Notes under the pieces: generated by a model
Seen by the model: the letters and a program-made list of their open reading frames with translations, nothing else
Told to the model about the DNA's origin: nothing
Databases searched by the model: none
Shown: positions 1 through 8,509 of the stretch, in pieces
Numbering within the stretch: the first letter of the stretch is position 1
Layout of the letters: each line of letters opens with the position of its first letter
NCBI GenBank assembly: GCA_963735955.1
Contig: CAVTND010000002.1
Span: 326,180 to 390,179 of the forward strand
Direction of reading: 5' to 3'
DNA length: 64,000 nucleotides
From: CAVTND01 sp963735955
Lineage (GTDB): Bacteria; Pseudomonadota; Gammaproteobacteria; Burkholderiales; Burkholderiaceae_F
Translations under genes and position numbers: made by a program

Positions 1-9
1 CCTCGTCTC

Positions 10-1638
10 TCAGGCCGTGGGCAGCTTGTGATCCGCAAACTGCTCGCGCAGCTTGTTCTTCAGCATCTTGCCGGTGGCGCCGATCGGGATCGCGTCGACG
101 AACACCACGTCGTCGGGTGTCCACCATTTGGCGATCTTGCCATCGAAGAACTTGATCAGCTCGTCGCGGGTCAATTCGGCTCCGGGCTTCTTCACCACCA
201 CCAGCAAGGGCCGCTCGTCCCACTTCGGGTGCTTCGCACCGATACAGGCGGCCATCGCCACTGCGGGGTGGGCCATCGCGACGTTCTCGAGGTCGATCGA
301 GCCGATCCATTCGCCGCCGGACTTGATCACGTCCTTGCTGCGGTCGGTGATCTGCATGTAGCCGTCGCTGTCGATGTTGCTCACGTCGCCGGTTGGGAAC
401 CAGCCGTTCACGAGCGGGTCACCGCCCTCGCCCTTGAAGTAGTTCGCAATGATCCACGGCCCGCGCACCATCAGTTCGCCCGAGGCCTTGCCGTCGCGCG
501 GCAGTTCCTGGCCGTCCTCGCCGACGATCTTCAGGTCGACACCGAACAATGCGCGCCCCTGCTTGGCCTGTACCGCCATGCGTTCTTCGGCGCCGAGCCT
601 CAGGTGCTTGGGTTTCAAGGTGCAGACGGTACCGATCGGGCTCATTTCGGTCATGCCCCATGCGTGCAGCACCTGCACGTCGTAGCGCTCCTGGAAGGTG
701 CGCATCATCGCCGGCGGGCACGCCGAGCCGCCGATGATGGTGCGGCGCATGGTGCTGAACTTCAGGTTGTTGGCTTCGACATGGGTCAACAAGCCCTGCC
801 ACACGGTGGGCACGCCGGCCGAGACGGTGACGCCCTCGCTCTCGAACAGGTCGTGCAGGCTCTTGCCGTCGAGGTGCGGCCCCGGGAACACGAGCTTGGC
901 GCCGACCATGCAGGCCGCGTACGGCAGGCCCCAGGCGTTGACGTGGAACATCGGCACCACGGGCAGGATCGTGTCGCACGCCGAGCAGTTCAGTGAATCG
1001 GGCAAAGCCGCGGCGTAGGTGTGCAGCAGTGTCGAGCGGTGGCTGTACAGCGCGCCCTTGGGGTTGCCGGTGGTGCCCGAGGTGTAACAGAGCGAACTGG
1101 CAGTGTTCTCGTCGAAAGTCGGCCAGGCGAAAGCGTCGCTGGCGCCTTCGACCAGCTCCTCGTAGCACAGCAGGCCCGGCACCTTGCTCGATGCAGGCAT
1201 GTGAGCGCGGTCGGTCATCGCGACGAAGGTCTTGATGGTCTTCACGCGCGGTGCGATGGCCTCGATCAGTGGCAGGAAGGTCAGGTCAAAGAACAGCACC
1301 CTGTCTTCGGCGTGGTCGGCGATCCAGACGACCTGGTCGGCGTGCAGGCGCGGGTTCAGCGTGTGCAGCACCGCGCCCGAACCCGACACCGCGTAGTACA
1401 GCTCCATGTGACGGTAGCCGTTCCAGGCGAGTGTTCCGACCCGGTCGCCGAAGCCCACGCCGAGCGCGGCAATAGCGTTGGCCATGCGGCGCGAGCGCGC
1501 CGCCAGCTCGCGATAAGTGGTGCGGTGAACGTCGCCTTCGACACGGCGCGACACGATCTGCTGTTCGCCGTGGTGCCGCTCGGCGTGGATCAACAGCGAC
1601 GAGACCAGCAGCGGCTGCTGCATCATCAGTCCATTCAT
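10..1638 (-). CDS. Fatty-acid/aryl acyl-CoA ligase (AMP-forming, AlkK-like)
   Basis: A 542-aa ANL-superfamily ligase that activates a carboxylic acid to its CoA thioester through an acyl-AMP. The phosphate-binding loop YTSGTTGNPKG lies at residues 185-195. The C-terminal hinge and catalytic-lysine region (GATGKMLKNKLR) is near residue 525. Length and motifs fit medium/long-chain fatty acid-CoA ligases of the AlkK type. The gene is intact. Its start ATG overlaps the Rieske stop (ATGA), with AAGGAA upstream, so the two are translationally coupled. It is the last gene of a minus-strand operon with the Rieske, BKACE and CMD genes, which suggests activation of an acid produced or consumed by that pathway. 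The substrate cannot be read from sequence. Confidence 0.9.
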   Translation of the reverse strand: MNGLMMQQPLLVSSLLIHAERHHGEQQIVSRRVEGDVHRTTYRELAARSRRMANAIAALGVGFGDRVGTLAWNGYRHMELYYAVSGSGAVLHTLNPRLHADQVVWIADHAEDRVLFFDLTFLPLIEAIAPRVKTIKTFVAMTDRAHMPASSKVPGLLCYEELVEGASDAFAWPTFDENTASSLCYTSGTTGNPKGALYSHRSTLLHTYAAALPDSLNCSACDTILPVVPMFHVNAWGLPYAACMVGAKLVFPGPHLDGKSLHDLFESEGVTVSAGVPTVWQGLLTHVEANNLKFSTMRRTIIGGSACPPAMMRTFQERYDVQVLHAWGMTEMSPIGTVCTLKPKHLRLGAEERMAVQAKQGRALFGVDLKIVGEDGQELPRDGKASGELMVRGPWIIANYFKGEGGDPLVNGWFPTGDVSNIDSDGYMQITDRSKDVIKSGGEWIGSIDLENVAMAHPAVAMAACIGAKHPKWDERPLLVVVKKPGAELTRDELIKFFDGKIAKWWTPDDVVFVDAIPIGATGKMLKNKLREQFADHKLPTA

Positions 1639-1991
1639 GGGGATTCCTTTCCAACAGGGTTCGAATCGTCGTTCGGCGAACGATCGCCAGGATTCATCAT
1701 CACCATGCCGTCCTCAACGTGCACGGCATATTTCCTCGCTTGCAGCGTCGGCGGGCCCGGCGGACAGACGTTCTCGAGATTGAACTTCAGTCCGTGCACC
1801 GGGCAGGTGACGCGCGTGCCCTGCAGCTTGCCGTTGCTCAGCGAGCCGCCCTGGTGCGGGCAACTGTCGTCGATGGCGTAGACGGAGTCGCCGATCCTGA
1901 ACACCGCGAGGTCGAGCCCGGCCTTTCGGACCCGGCACCCGCGGCCTTCGGGCAGTGCGTTCAGCTCGATCAGCGGAATCAGTGTGGCCAT
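1635..1991 (-). CDS. Rieske 2Fe-2S ferredoxin
   Basis: A small (118-aa) soluble Rieske-type electron carrier. The cluster ligands are visible as Cys44-x-His46 (CPHQGG) and Cys63-x2-His66 (CPVHGLKF), the normal CxH...CxxH pattern. I see no signal peptide or transmembrane segment. The ATG was chosen because the family begins there and a short upstream ORF stops five bases before it. The gene overlaps the acyl-CoA ligase by four bases. Such ferredoxins normally feed a Rieske or other oxygenase, but no oxygenase large subunit is visible here. The nearest flavin reductase is the 2Fe-2S/FAD gene at 6485-7549, which is a possible but unproven partner. Confidence 0.88.
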   Translation of the reverse strand: MATLIPLIELNALPEGRGCRVRKAGLDLAVFRIGDSVYAIDDSCPHQGGSLSNGKLQGTRVTCPVHGLKFNLENVCPPGPPTLQARKYAVHVEDGMVMMNPGDRSPNDDSNPVGKESP

Positions 1992-1995
1992 CAGA

Positions 1996-2082
1996 TCACC
2001 ACATACCGCCGCAGGCGATCGCGTTGACGAAGATGTTCGCGCCGGCCAGGCGTTCGGCACGGGGTGTCTTCGATTCGTTCAC
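1996..2082 (-). CDS. Candidate 28-aa small protein between BKACE and Rieske genes
   Basis: A short ORF starting at GTG 2082, behind a good AGGAG ribosome-binding site, and ending TGG-TGA five bases before the Rieske ATG. The product has a charged N-terminus followed by a hydrophobic stretch (AGANIFVNAIACGGMW). I do not recognise the family. Support is positional: a strong ribosome-binding site, operon direction and tight spacing to the next start. It could be a small membrane-associated peptide, a leader that couples translation to the Rieske gene, or chance. Confidence 0.4.
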   Translation of the reverse strand: MNESKTPRAERLAGANIFVNAIACGGMW

Positions 2083-2288
2083 TTCCTGTCTCCTCCGGGT
2101 CGGCCAGAAGTGCCTGCATTCGCTCGGCACCCCGCATGGCCGGCCGGGCGCTCCTAGGTGTCACTCTTGCTTGCAGTCGATGCCCCAGGTTCGCCCCGTG
2201 CTTGTCCGAAGCGGTGCGCGCAGCAGCCCTCGCGTCATCGAGAGGTGCTGACCGAATTCATCGGGAAAGTCCCCTGGCCGGGAATGCA

Positions 2289-2308
2289 GGCCCGCAAACC
2301 TGCGGGCC
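2289..2308. terminator. Hairpin downstream of the BKACE gene
   Basis: A perfect 8-bp inverted repeat, GGCCCGCA and TGCGGGCC, separated by AACC, just past the BKACE stop. There is no T-tract in either direction, so it may be an mRNA-stabilising or attenuating hairpin within the operon rather than a full terminator. Confidence 0.4.
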
Positions 2309-2316
2309 CGCAATCG

Positions 2317-3372
2317 TCAGGCCGCCATGCGCAGCGGCGAGCCGCGCTCACCGGCACGGCGGTTCGGGGCGTAGCCCAGCTTGGCGAGCGTTTCGTCGGC
2401 GCTCTTGTATTGCGTGCCGATCTGGTAGATCTGCCTGGCTTGCTCGCCGGTGGCGACTTCGCGGTATAGCTCGCGCGCGACGCGCACCATCTGTTCGATC
2501 TGCTGCACGTTGCTCAGGCGCTCGCCCTTGCGGCCCCAGAAGTTGTCCTCGATGCCGACGCGCACATGCAGGCCCATGGCGATGGCCATCGTGTTCACCG
2601 GCAGCACGTGGCGCATCAGGCTCTCGATGGTGAGCACCGCGCCGGCGGGCACGCGGCGGATGAACTCCATCAAGTTGACCGGGTTCGGGCTGTCCTGGCC
2701 ACCCCCTATCATCACGTGGTTCAGGATCAGCGGGCCGGTGTAGATGCCGCGGCGGATCAGCCGCTCGACGGTCTCGAGCTGGGAGATGTCGCCCAGCATG
2801 AAATGCGGCTGGATGCCGCTGGCCTGCAGCCGCTTCAGGTGCTCCTCGACGAAGGCCGGGCCGGCCGGGATCGACATCTCGCGGTACGCGGCCTGCAGGG
2901 CGGGATCCGCGAACGAGGTGCCGGCCACATCGTCGGCGGTCATCAGCTCTGTGATGTTCATCTGGTTGGTGTTGATGGCGATCGTCACCTGGTCGGGCTT
3001 CGGCGCCAGCTCGGCCAGCATATGGCGCGTGTCGTCCTCGAGCCACTTGGCCTCGGCGCCCTCGCCTTCGGGGGCGAAGGAGATCGAGCCGCCGACCTGC
3101 AAAACCATCTTCGGCACCGCGGTACGCAGCCGATCCAGCAGCTCGTTGAACATTGACAGGCGCTTGCTGCCCTTGCCGTCAGCCTCGCGGCAATGCACGT
3201 GAAGCACGGTGGCGCCGGCGTTGTAGCAGTCCACGGCCTTTTGCACCTGTTCTTCCATCGTCACCGGGATGTCGTCGGAGTCACCGGGCACGTATTGGGG
3301 GCCATAGGGGGCGACCTGGATCACCAGGGGTTGCTGGTTTTCGGGCAAAAGTGAGTCGTCGAGGAATTGCAT
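2317..3372 (-). CDS. BKACE-family beta-keto acid cleavage enzyme (DUF849)
   Basis: A 351-aa protein of the 3-keto-5-aminohexanoate cleavage enzyme family. Members condense a beta-keto acid with acetyl-CoA to give acetoacetate plus a new CoA ester. The metal-binding HVHCR motif is seen with His58 and His60 after a TIM-barrel beta strand, and a glycine-rich GGGQDSPNP stretch follows near residue 225. The start is set by AAGGAGA five bases before ATG 3372. An in-frame extension upstream lacks family similarity. Many BKACE enzymes act on amino-acid or carnitine breakdown products, but the substrate here is unknown. The neighbouring CMD and acyl-CoA ligase genes suggest a dedicated catabolic route. 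The gene is intact. Confidence 0.88.
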   Translation of the reverse strand: MQFLDDSLLPENQQPLVIQVAPYGPQYVPGDSDDIPVTMEEQVQKAVDCYNAGATVLHVHCREADGKGSKRLSMFNELLDRLRTAVPKMVLQVGGSISFAPEGEGAEAKWLEDDTRHMLAELAPKPDQVTIAINTNQMNITELMTADDVAGTSFADPALQAAYREMSIPAGPAFVEEHLKRLQASGIQPHFMLGDISQLETVERLIRRGIYTGPLILNHVMIGGGQDSPNPVNLMEFIRRVPAGAVLTIESLMRHVLPVNTMAIAMGLHVRVGIEDNFWGRKGERLSNVQQIEQMVRVARELYREVATGEQARQIYQIGTQYKSADETLAKLGYAPNRRAGERGSPLRMAA

Positions 3373-3407
3373 GAGGGTCTCCTTGGTAGGAAAAGGGTTG
3401 TTGAAAG

Positions 3408-3842
3408 TCATGCACCGCGCGTGTTGGCGGCCGAGTCGGTCGCCGCATCGTGCCGCGCAGACCGTGCGAGCTCCTCGACCAGGATCGGTACGCCGAGGCT
3501 GCACGAGTGAATGCCGAGCACAGCCACGCTTTCGAGCACGGCCATGATTTCTTCCTGGGTGGCACCGAGTTCGAGCGCCTTGCGGATATGTCGGCGCACG
3601 CCCGGTGCATACATATGCGTGCACGAGGCATCGACCGCGATCGCGATGAACTCGTAGGTCTTGGGATCAAGCACGCCGCGGCGCACTGCGGTCGTCCCCA
3701 TGTCGATGAACTTCTCGGTCCATTCCGGATCGAGTTCCTGGAATGCGTCCCAGCCGGTGTTCCAGTTGCCGGTCGCCTTCAGATGGTCGGTGATCGGCGT
3801 GGCCGCCGTCCGCGATTCAATCTTCTGCTGCTTCGCATCCAT
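3408..3842 (-). CDS. Carboxymuconolactone decarboxylase (CMD/AhpD-like) family protein
   Basis: A 144-aa alpha-helical protein with one CMD domain at roughly residues 50-125. The segment CTHMYAPGVRRHIRKAL followed by LGATQEEIMAVLE is typical of the family's conserved Cys/His region. The second cysteine of the AhpD CxxC motif is not visible, so a peroxidase role is less likely than a decarboxylase-like or unassigned one. It is the first gene of the minus-strand operon, 35 bp upstream of the BKACE gene. It is intact, with a clear ribosome-binding site (AGGAGA) before ATG 3842. Confidence 0.82.
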   Translation of the reverse strand: MDAKQQKIESRTAATPITDHLKATGNWNTGWDAFQELDPEWTEKFIDMGTTAVRRGVLDPKTYEFIAIAVDASCTHMYAPGVRRHIRKALELGATQEEIMAVLESVAVLGIHSCSLGVPILVEELARSARHDAATDSAANTRGA

Positions 3843-4732
3843 GATCGTCTCCTTCGTTTCGACTTTCGCTTTGACCAGTTGATGGAGGCGAATTATTCAG
3901 CGCGGGCAACTCCGGTCAGGCACTTTTCGATGCAGGAAATTCACCTTTCGTAGCAAGGCTGTGCATCGCTTCCATTCAAGGCACAGCGGGGCAATTGCAA
4001 CGGAATTGACCAATATAGTCCCGTGTCCGTATCCGAGGGTGACTGAACCGCCTAGGCGGGATTGGAGACCGCGCCTGAATCGGGTTCGTTGACCATGCGG
4101 CCGTGTACGAGTGCACGAAGTTCCGCAGCCGAGGCTTCGAGCTGTTCGTTCCGAATGGCCGCTCAAGTTGCGACTCGAACGTCCTAGTTGGGGCGAGAAC
4201 CACTTCCGGCGATTGCCGCGAGCGCTCATTCCAGGCGCATTGGTTCCCCAGTCGTCAGGACTTCGAGCAGTTGTCTTGCAGGCCTGCCGTCAAGGCGCGG
4301 CCCAAAGTAGCCATGAAGTCCGCGGAGCGGAATGTTCCACCCGTTCCGGTGTCCGGAAGCTATGTCCGGTCCCGCACAGACGCGCCTCGATCGCCACTTC
4401 ATGCTTTTGGTCGCGACGTTCCGAACCTCAGGAAAACGTCGAAAACCACTTGGAGAGTCTGGGTGACAACCGCAGTCGTAACTCGCACTCCGCAGCTTGG
4501 CACAGCGCAGCATGCAACCGTTTCGTACTTGCATAGCGTCACCCAGGAAACCGCGGTCGACCCCGCACCTTCACTACTGCAACGCGCCCTCGCACAGGTG
4601 GAAGACCTCAAGAGCGCTCTGGCGTTGAGTCGGCACGAGACCGCCGCCTTGCGAGAAGAACAAGGCGAGATCAAGAAGAACGCCGATGCGCAGCTCAGGC
4701 TCTCGGTTCATCGCGGAATCGCACGCAGCGCG
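3843..4732. other. Region without a confident gene between CMD and the FNR-like regulator
   Basis: About 890 bases of clearly lower GC than the flanks. A reading frame is open from 4103 into the FNR-like gene. Its translation up to about 4590 is rich in Ser, Arg and Thr and looks like no family I know, so I do not count it as coding. The last part (about 4560-4730) reads like a short coiled coil and may belong to an N-terminal extension of the regulator. The promoters of the CMD operon and of the regulator must lie here. I found no clear FNR box. Confidence 0.5.
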
Positions 4733-5428
4733 ATGCGGTGCTCGACTTCGGAACCGACCGGCCTTTCCCTGTCCACGGGACTGGGTCCGGATGAAATGTT
4801 GCAGATCGAGCGTCTCCTGACCAAGCGAATTCGATTTCGGAGACGCCACGCGATCTATCGATCCGGAGACGGTTTCGATGCGCTGTACGCGATATGTGCG
4901 GGTTCGTGCAAAACTGTCCTGCTCGCGCGAGACGGGCAGGAGCAGGTCGCCGGCTACCACATTGGAGGGGAGATCATCGGCATCGACGGCATCAGTTCGA
5001 ACGTCCATGAGTGCGAGGCGACCGCACTGGAAGACATGGAGGTCTGTCGAATACCGTTCGAGCGGATCGAGAATTTCGCGCGATTCAGCGACCAGTTCCG
5101 GCACAACCTTTACATGTTGCTGTCGCAAGAGAGCTCGCGAGTGCAGGCCTTGACCCACATTCTGGGTTCAATGCGTGCCGAGAAGCGGCTCGCGATATTC
5201 CTTCTCGACCTGTCGCATCGGTATAAAGCGCGCGGCTTTTCGTCGTGCGAATTTGTGCTGCGCATGACGCGAGAGGAGATCGGAAGTTATCTGGGGCTCA
5301 AGCTGGAAACCGTAAGTCGTCTGTTCTCCCGATTCCAGAACGATGGCGTGCTTCAGGTGCAGGGCCGGCTGGTGAAGTTGCTGGATCAGGCCGTTCTGAG
5401 CCGGCTCGCCGATAGCAGTGTCCAGTGA
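4733..5428 (+). CDS. FNR-type transcription regulator lacking most iron-sulfur ligands
   Basis: A Crp/Fnr-family DNA-binding regulator. The cNMP-like beta-roll domain covers about residues 20-130. A C-terminal winged HTH carries EIGSYLGLKLETVSRLFSRF, which matches the FNR recognition helix with its E-xx-SR contacts. In E. coli FNR the N-terminal cluster ligands are spaced Cys-x2-Cys-x5-Cys. Here the aligned stretch is MRCSTSEPTGLSLS, so the second and third ligands are Ser. The fourth (VCRIPFE, Cys122 equivalent) is present. The 4Fe-4S oxygen sensor is therefore probably absent or altered. The start is uncertain: ATG 4733 leaves only two residues before the first Cys, and an upstream start in the same frame is possible. 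The gene precedes a second Crp/Fnr gene in the same direction. Confidence 0.8.
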   Translation: MRCSTSEPTGLSLSTGLGPDEMLQIERLLTKRIRFRRRHAIYRSGDGFDALYAICAGSCKTVLLARDGQEQVAGYHIGGEIIGIDGISSNVHECEATALEDMEVCRIPFERIENFARFSDQFRHNLYMLLSQESSRVQALTHILGSMRAEKRLAIFLLDLSHRYKARGFSSCEFVLRMTREEIGSYLGLKLETVSRLFSRFQNDGVLQVQGRLVKLLDQAVLSRLADSSVQ

Positions 5429-5687
5429 ACCTGTGCGGATCCCCGACGTCCAGAGTAGCCCGCGATACACTGCTAGTTCCCCCACGTGGACCGGTTCACA
5501 GCAGGCCAGCGGGACCTCTTGCTGGCGCTGATGGGGGTTTCAAGCGCGGCACACCTGTCTCCGCGGCGGCAACTGCGAGGATTGCAGAGGCTGATTCACC
5601 CTCGATATAATCTCAAGCAGCCGCGACAGCGCGTAGCCGGCCCGCTCTCTATAGAGGAATGCCAGACATCTAACTTTGTTGTTCGCA

Positions 5688-6395
5688 ATGTCTGTTCCGC
5701 CTTCTCCACTGCAGAATCTTCTGCTCGCGGCGCTACCCGAAGCAGATTACGAGCGACTGCTCCCGCATCTCGAGCTCGTGCCGATGCCACTCGGCCATGT
5801 CTTGCATACATCGGGCGGCGAGTTGCCGTACCTCTACTTTCCTACGGACTGCATCGTCTCGCTTGTCTATGTCATGGCGAACGGCGCCTCGGCAGAGATC
5901 GCGGTAACGGGATTCGAAGGCCTGCTCGGTGTTTCCCTGTTTCTTGGTGGGCACACGGCACCAAATCAGGCAGTCGTTCAAAGCGGCGGTCATGCCTATC
6001 GGATTGGGGCGAAACTGATCAAGGATGAATTCGATGCGGGTGGCCCGCTCCAACATCTGCTGCTGCTCTACACACAGGCCTTGATCGCGCAGATGGCACA
6101 AACCGCCGTCTGCAATCGGCATCACACACTGGATCAGCAACTGTGTCGCTGGTTGTTGCTGAGTCTGGACCGATTGCGCACAGGTCAACTTAAGATGACA
6201 CAGGAACTGATTGCCAACATGCTGGGCGTAAGGCGACAGGGCGTCGTGGAGGCAGCCGGAAACCTGCACAAGGCGGGCCTGATCGACTATCAACGCGGAC
6301 TGATCACCATCCTGAATCGCCCGGGACTGGAGGCACGCGTTTGCGAATGCTATGCGGTCGTCAAACACGAATACGATCGTCTGCTACCTGGTTGA
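5688..6395 (+). CDS. Crp/Fnr-family transcription regulator
   Basis: A 235-aa regulator with an N-terminal beta-roll sensor (about residues 10-140) and a C-terminal HTH (about 165-215; LIANMLGVRRQGVVEAAGNL). The stretch PTDCIVSLVYVMANGASAEI, followed by a VTGFEGLLGVSLFLGG-type segment, is characteristic of a proteobacterial Crp/Fnr subgroup without known iron-sulfur ligands and with unknown effector. ATG 5688 was chosen because family members begin near this point. TTG codons just upstream are also possible. The gene is intact and sits 259 bp after the FNR-like regulator. Confidence 0.88.
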   Translation: MSVPPSPLQNLLLAALPEADYERLLPHLELVPMPLGHVLHTSGGELPYLYFPTDCIVSLVYVMANGASAEIAVTGFEGLLGVSLFLGGHTAPNQAVVQSGGHAYRIGAKLIKDEFDAGGPLQHLLLLYTQALIAQMAQTAVCNRHHTLDQQLCRWLLLSLDRLRTGQLKMTQELIANMLGVRRQGVVEAAGNLHKAGLIDYQRGLITILNRPGLEARVCECYAVVKHEYDRLLPG

Positions 6396-6484
6396 ATCGC
6401 CTACCTGGCTCCAGGCTACCTAGCTCGACTTCACTTTGATTGCTCCGCGCAGTACCAAGGCGCAGCCGCGCGTCGGGAAGACCC

Positions 6485-7549
6485 TCAGCCGTTCGCCAGA
6501 TCGGCTGCCGAGGTGAAGGCGTCGGCGTAGAACTCGTCGGCGGGCAGGCCGCACAGAGAGATGAAGTCGCGTCGCGCGGCGTCGACCATGACAGGAGCCC
6601 CGCAAGCGTAGACCTGGTATGCCGACAGGTCAGGCAGATCCTGCATGACGGCGAGATGCACGAAGCCGGTGCGGCCGGTCCAGGCATCGGCGGGAGTCGC
6701 GTCGGACAGCACGGGCACGTAGCTGAAGTTTGGCTGTTCGCGTGCCCATTGCCCGGGCAGCTCATTCAGGTACAGATCTGCGCGAACCCGCGCGCCCCAG
6801 TACAGCACGACCGGACGCGCCGATTTGTCAGGTGCATCGACATTGATGCCATGATGAAAAATGTGCTCGGCGATCGCCTTGATCGGTGCGAATCCGGTTC
6901 CACTGGCGAGCAGCACGATCGGCCGAGTGCTGTCTTCGTGCAGAAAGAACGTCCCCAGCGGCGCCTCGATGCGCATGATGTCGCGCTCCTTGACCGCCTG
7001 CAGTCCGGTGCCGAACAGTCCGTCGGTGAATACGCCCCCCGGCATATGGCGCACGTGCAACTGGATCTGACCATCATGATGCGGCGGCGTGGCCATTGAA
7101 TAGCTACGGCGTGTGCCATCGCGCAGGATGAACTCGAGGTACTGGCCGGCGCGGAACTGCAGCCGTTCATTCGCCGGCAACTGCAGGGAAATGATCGCCA
7201 CATCGGGGCTCGGGCGCTCGATCTTCGCGATCCGCGTCGGCATCTTGCGAATCGGAATGTCGCCGAAACCGGTCAGCACGCGTTGTTCGATCACCAGGTC
7301 GCTTTGCGGGCGCGAGCAGCAGAACAGCGCCTTTCCGCCGGCCTGTTCTTCGGCCGACAGGGCCGAGGAGGAGTGCACACCATAGACAAGGCTGCCTTCG
7401 ATCAACCTGCCCTTGCAGGTGCCGCAAGCGCCGTTCTTGCAGCCGTAGGGCAGGCACACCCCGCCCCGAAGCGCAGCCGCCAGCACCGTTTCGTCGCCTT
7501 CGACCGTGAATGAAAGTCCGCTCGGCCGGACGGTGACTGTGTAGCCCAT
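6485..7549 (-). CDS. 2Fe-2S/FAD/NAD(P)H ferredoxin-type reductase
   Basis: A 354-aa modular electron-transfer flavoprotein. The N-terminal plant-type 2Fe-2S domain has Cys37, Cys42 and Cys45 (GCKNGACGTC) and a distal Cys pair near residue 87. It is followed by an FAD domain (RRSYSMATPP) and an NAD(P)H domain (LLASGTGFAPIKAI). This order matches CDP-6-deoxy-delta-3,4-glucoseen reductase-like and oxygenase reductase components (AscD/BenC type). In this window it could reduce the Rieske ferredoxin encoded at 1635-1991, but the genes are 4.5 kb apart and not in one operon. The start ATG 7549 gives the family N-terminus. It lies only 11 bp from the divergent epimerase start. The gene is intact. 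Confidence 0.88.
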   Translation of the reverse strand: MGYTVTVRPSGLSFTVEGDETVLAAALRGGVCLPYGCKNGACGTCKGRLIEGSLVYGVHSSSALSAEEQAGGKALFCCSRPQSDLVIEQRVLTGFGDIPIRKMPTRIAKIERPSPDVAIISLQLPANERLQFRAGQYLEFILRDGTRRSYSMATPPHHDGQIQLHVRHMPGGVFTDGLFGTGLQAVKERDIMRIEAPLGTFFLHEDSTRPIVLLASGTGFAPIKAIAEHIFHHGINVDAPDKSARPVVLYWGARVRADLYLNELPGQWAREQPNFSYVPVLSDATPADAWTGRTGFVHLAVMQDLPDLSAYQVYACGAPVMVDAARRDFISLCGLPADEFYADAFTSAADLANG

Positions 7550-7560
7550 AGAATTCAGTG

Positions 7561-8472
7561 ATGACTGGCGAAGGAAGTGACCCACCGGCGAAGCGCCGCA
7601 GTCGAAGAAAACTCGGGCGGCCGCGCCTGCTGATCGTCGGCTGCGGCGATGTCGGCGCGCGGATTGTCGCACGCCTGGCGCATCGATTTCGCATCGTGGC
7701 GCTGGTGCGCTCGGACGCGCGCAACGCTGCCCTGCGCGCCGTGGGCGCGATACCGATGGTGGTGGATCTGGATGTCCGTCGATCGCTCAGGCGGATAACA
7801 GGTCTGGGTGAACGCGTGATTCATCTCGCGCCCGCCGGAGAGTTGGGCCGCACGGATCGTCGCACGCGGAACCTGGTCGCTGCGCTCGGCAAGCGGACTC
7901 AACGCGCGGTCTACATCAGCACGAGCGGGGTGTATGGCGATCACGGCGGTCGCCGCATCGACGAGACCGCGCGACTCGTGCCGGGTAGCGAGCGTGCCTG
8001 GCGGCGTGTCGACGGCGAACATGTGATGCGCGCGGCCCTGTTCGCGACGGTGTTGCGCGTGCCCGGTATCTACGCACACGACCGGCTGCCGCTCGATCGC
8101 CTGCGCCAGCGCCTGCCGGCACTGGTTCCGGAGGATGACGTCTATACGAATCACATTCACGCGGATGATCTGGCTCGTATTTCGATCGCGGCCCTGCTGC
8201 GCGGGGCGCCGGCGCGCGTGATCAACTCGAGTGACGACAGCGAGCTGAAGATGGGCGACTACTTCGATCTTGTCGCCGACCACTGCGGCCTGCCGCGTCC
8301 ACCGCGATTGCCCCGAACCGAACTTGCGGGCCAGGTGTCGCCGATGATGCTGTCGTTCATGCGCGATTCGCGACGGCTGAGCAGTCAGAGACTCAAGCGC
8401 GAACTGCGCGTGCAATTGCTCTGGCCGACGGTCGCGCAGGCGTTGAACCGCGCCCCGATCAAACCCGCTTGA
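7561..8472 (+). CDS. NAD(P)-dependent epimerase/SDR-like protein
   Basis: A roughly 303-aa extended-SDR protein. The nucleotide-binding turn GCGDVGARIV is near residues 28-37, and the second conserved block YISTSGVYGDHGG is near 116-128. The classical catalytic Tyr-x3-Lys is not visible after that block; an ERAWRRVDGEHVM stretch takes its place, as in the YeeZ-like subgroup. The enzymatic role is therefore unsettled. The divergent reductase starts 11 bp away, leaving no room for two promoters. The true start may be a little downstream, because the first ~20 residues are charged and poorly conserved in appearance. The gene is intact and converges on the DMT transporter. Confidence 0.75.
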   Translation: MTGEGSDPPAKRRSRRKLGRPRLLIVGCGDVGARIVARLAHRFRIVALVRSDARNAALRAVGAIPMVVDLDVRRSLRRITGLGERVIHLAPAGELGRTDRRTRNLVAALGKRTQRAVYISTSGVYGDHGGRRIDETARLVPGSERAWRRVDGEHVMRAALFATVLRVPGIYAHDRLPLDRLRQRLPALVPEDDVYTNHIHADDLARISIAALLRGAPARVINSSDDSELKMGDYFDLVADHCGLPRPPRLPRTELAGQVSPMMLSFMRDSRRLSSQRLKRELRVQLLWPTVAQALNRAPIKPA

Positions 8473-8509
8473 TCGGCGTTGACTTGGGGTCTTGGACCAG
8501 GGATGACGG

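Noticed and set aside
4103..4590. A long N-terminal extension of the FNR-like regulator
   Set aside because: The frame is open, but the translation has no domain, odd composition and lower GC, unlike the regulator itself.
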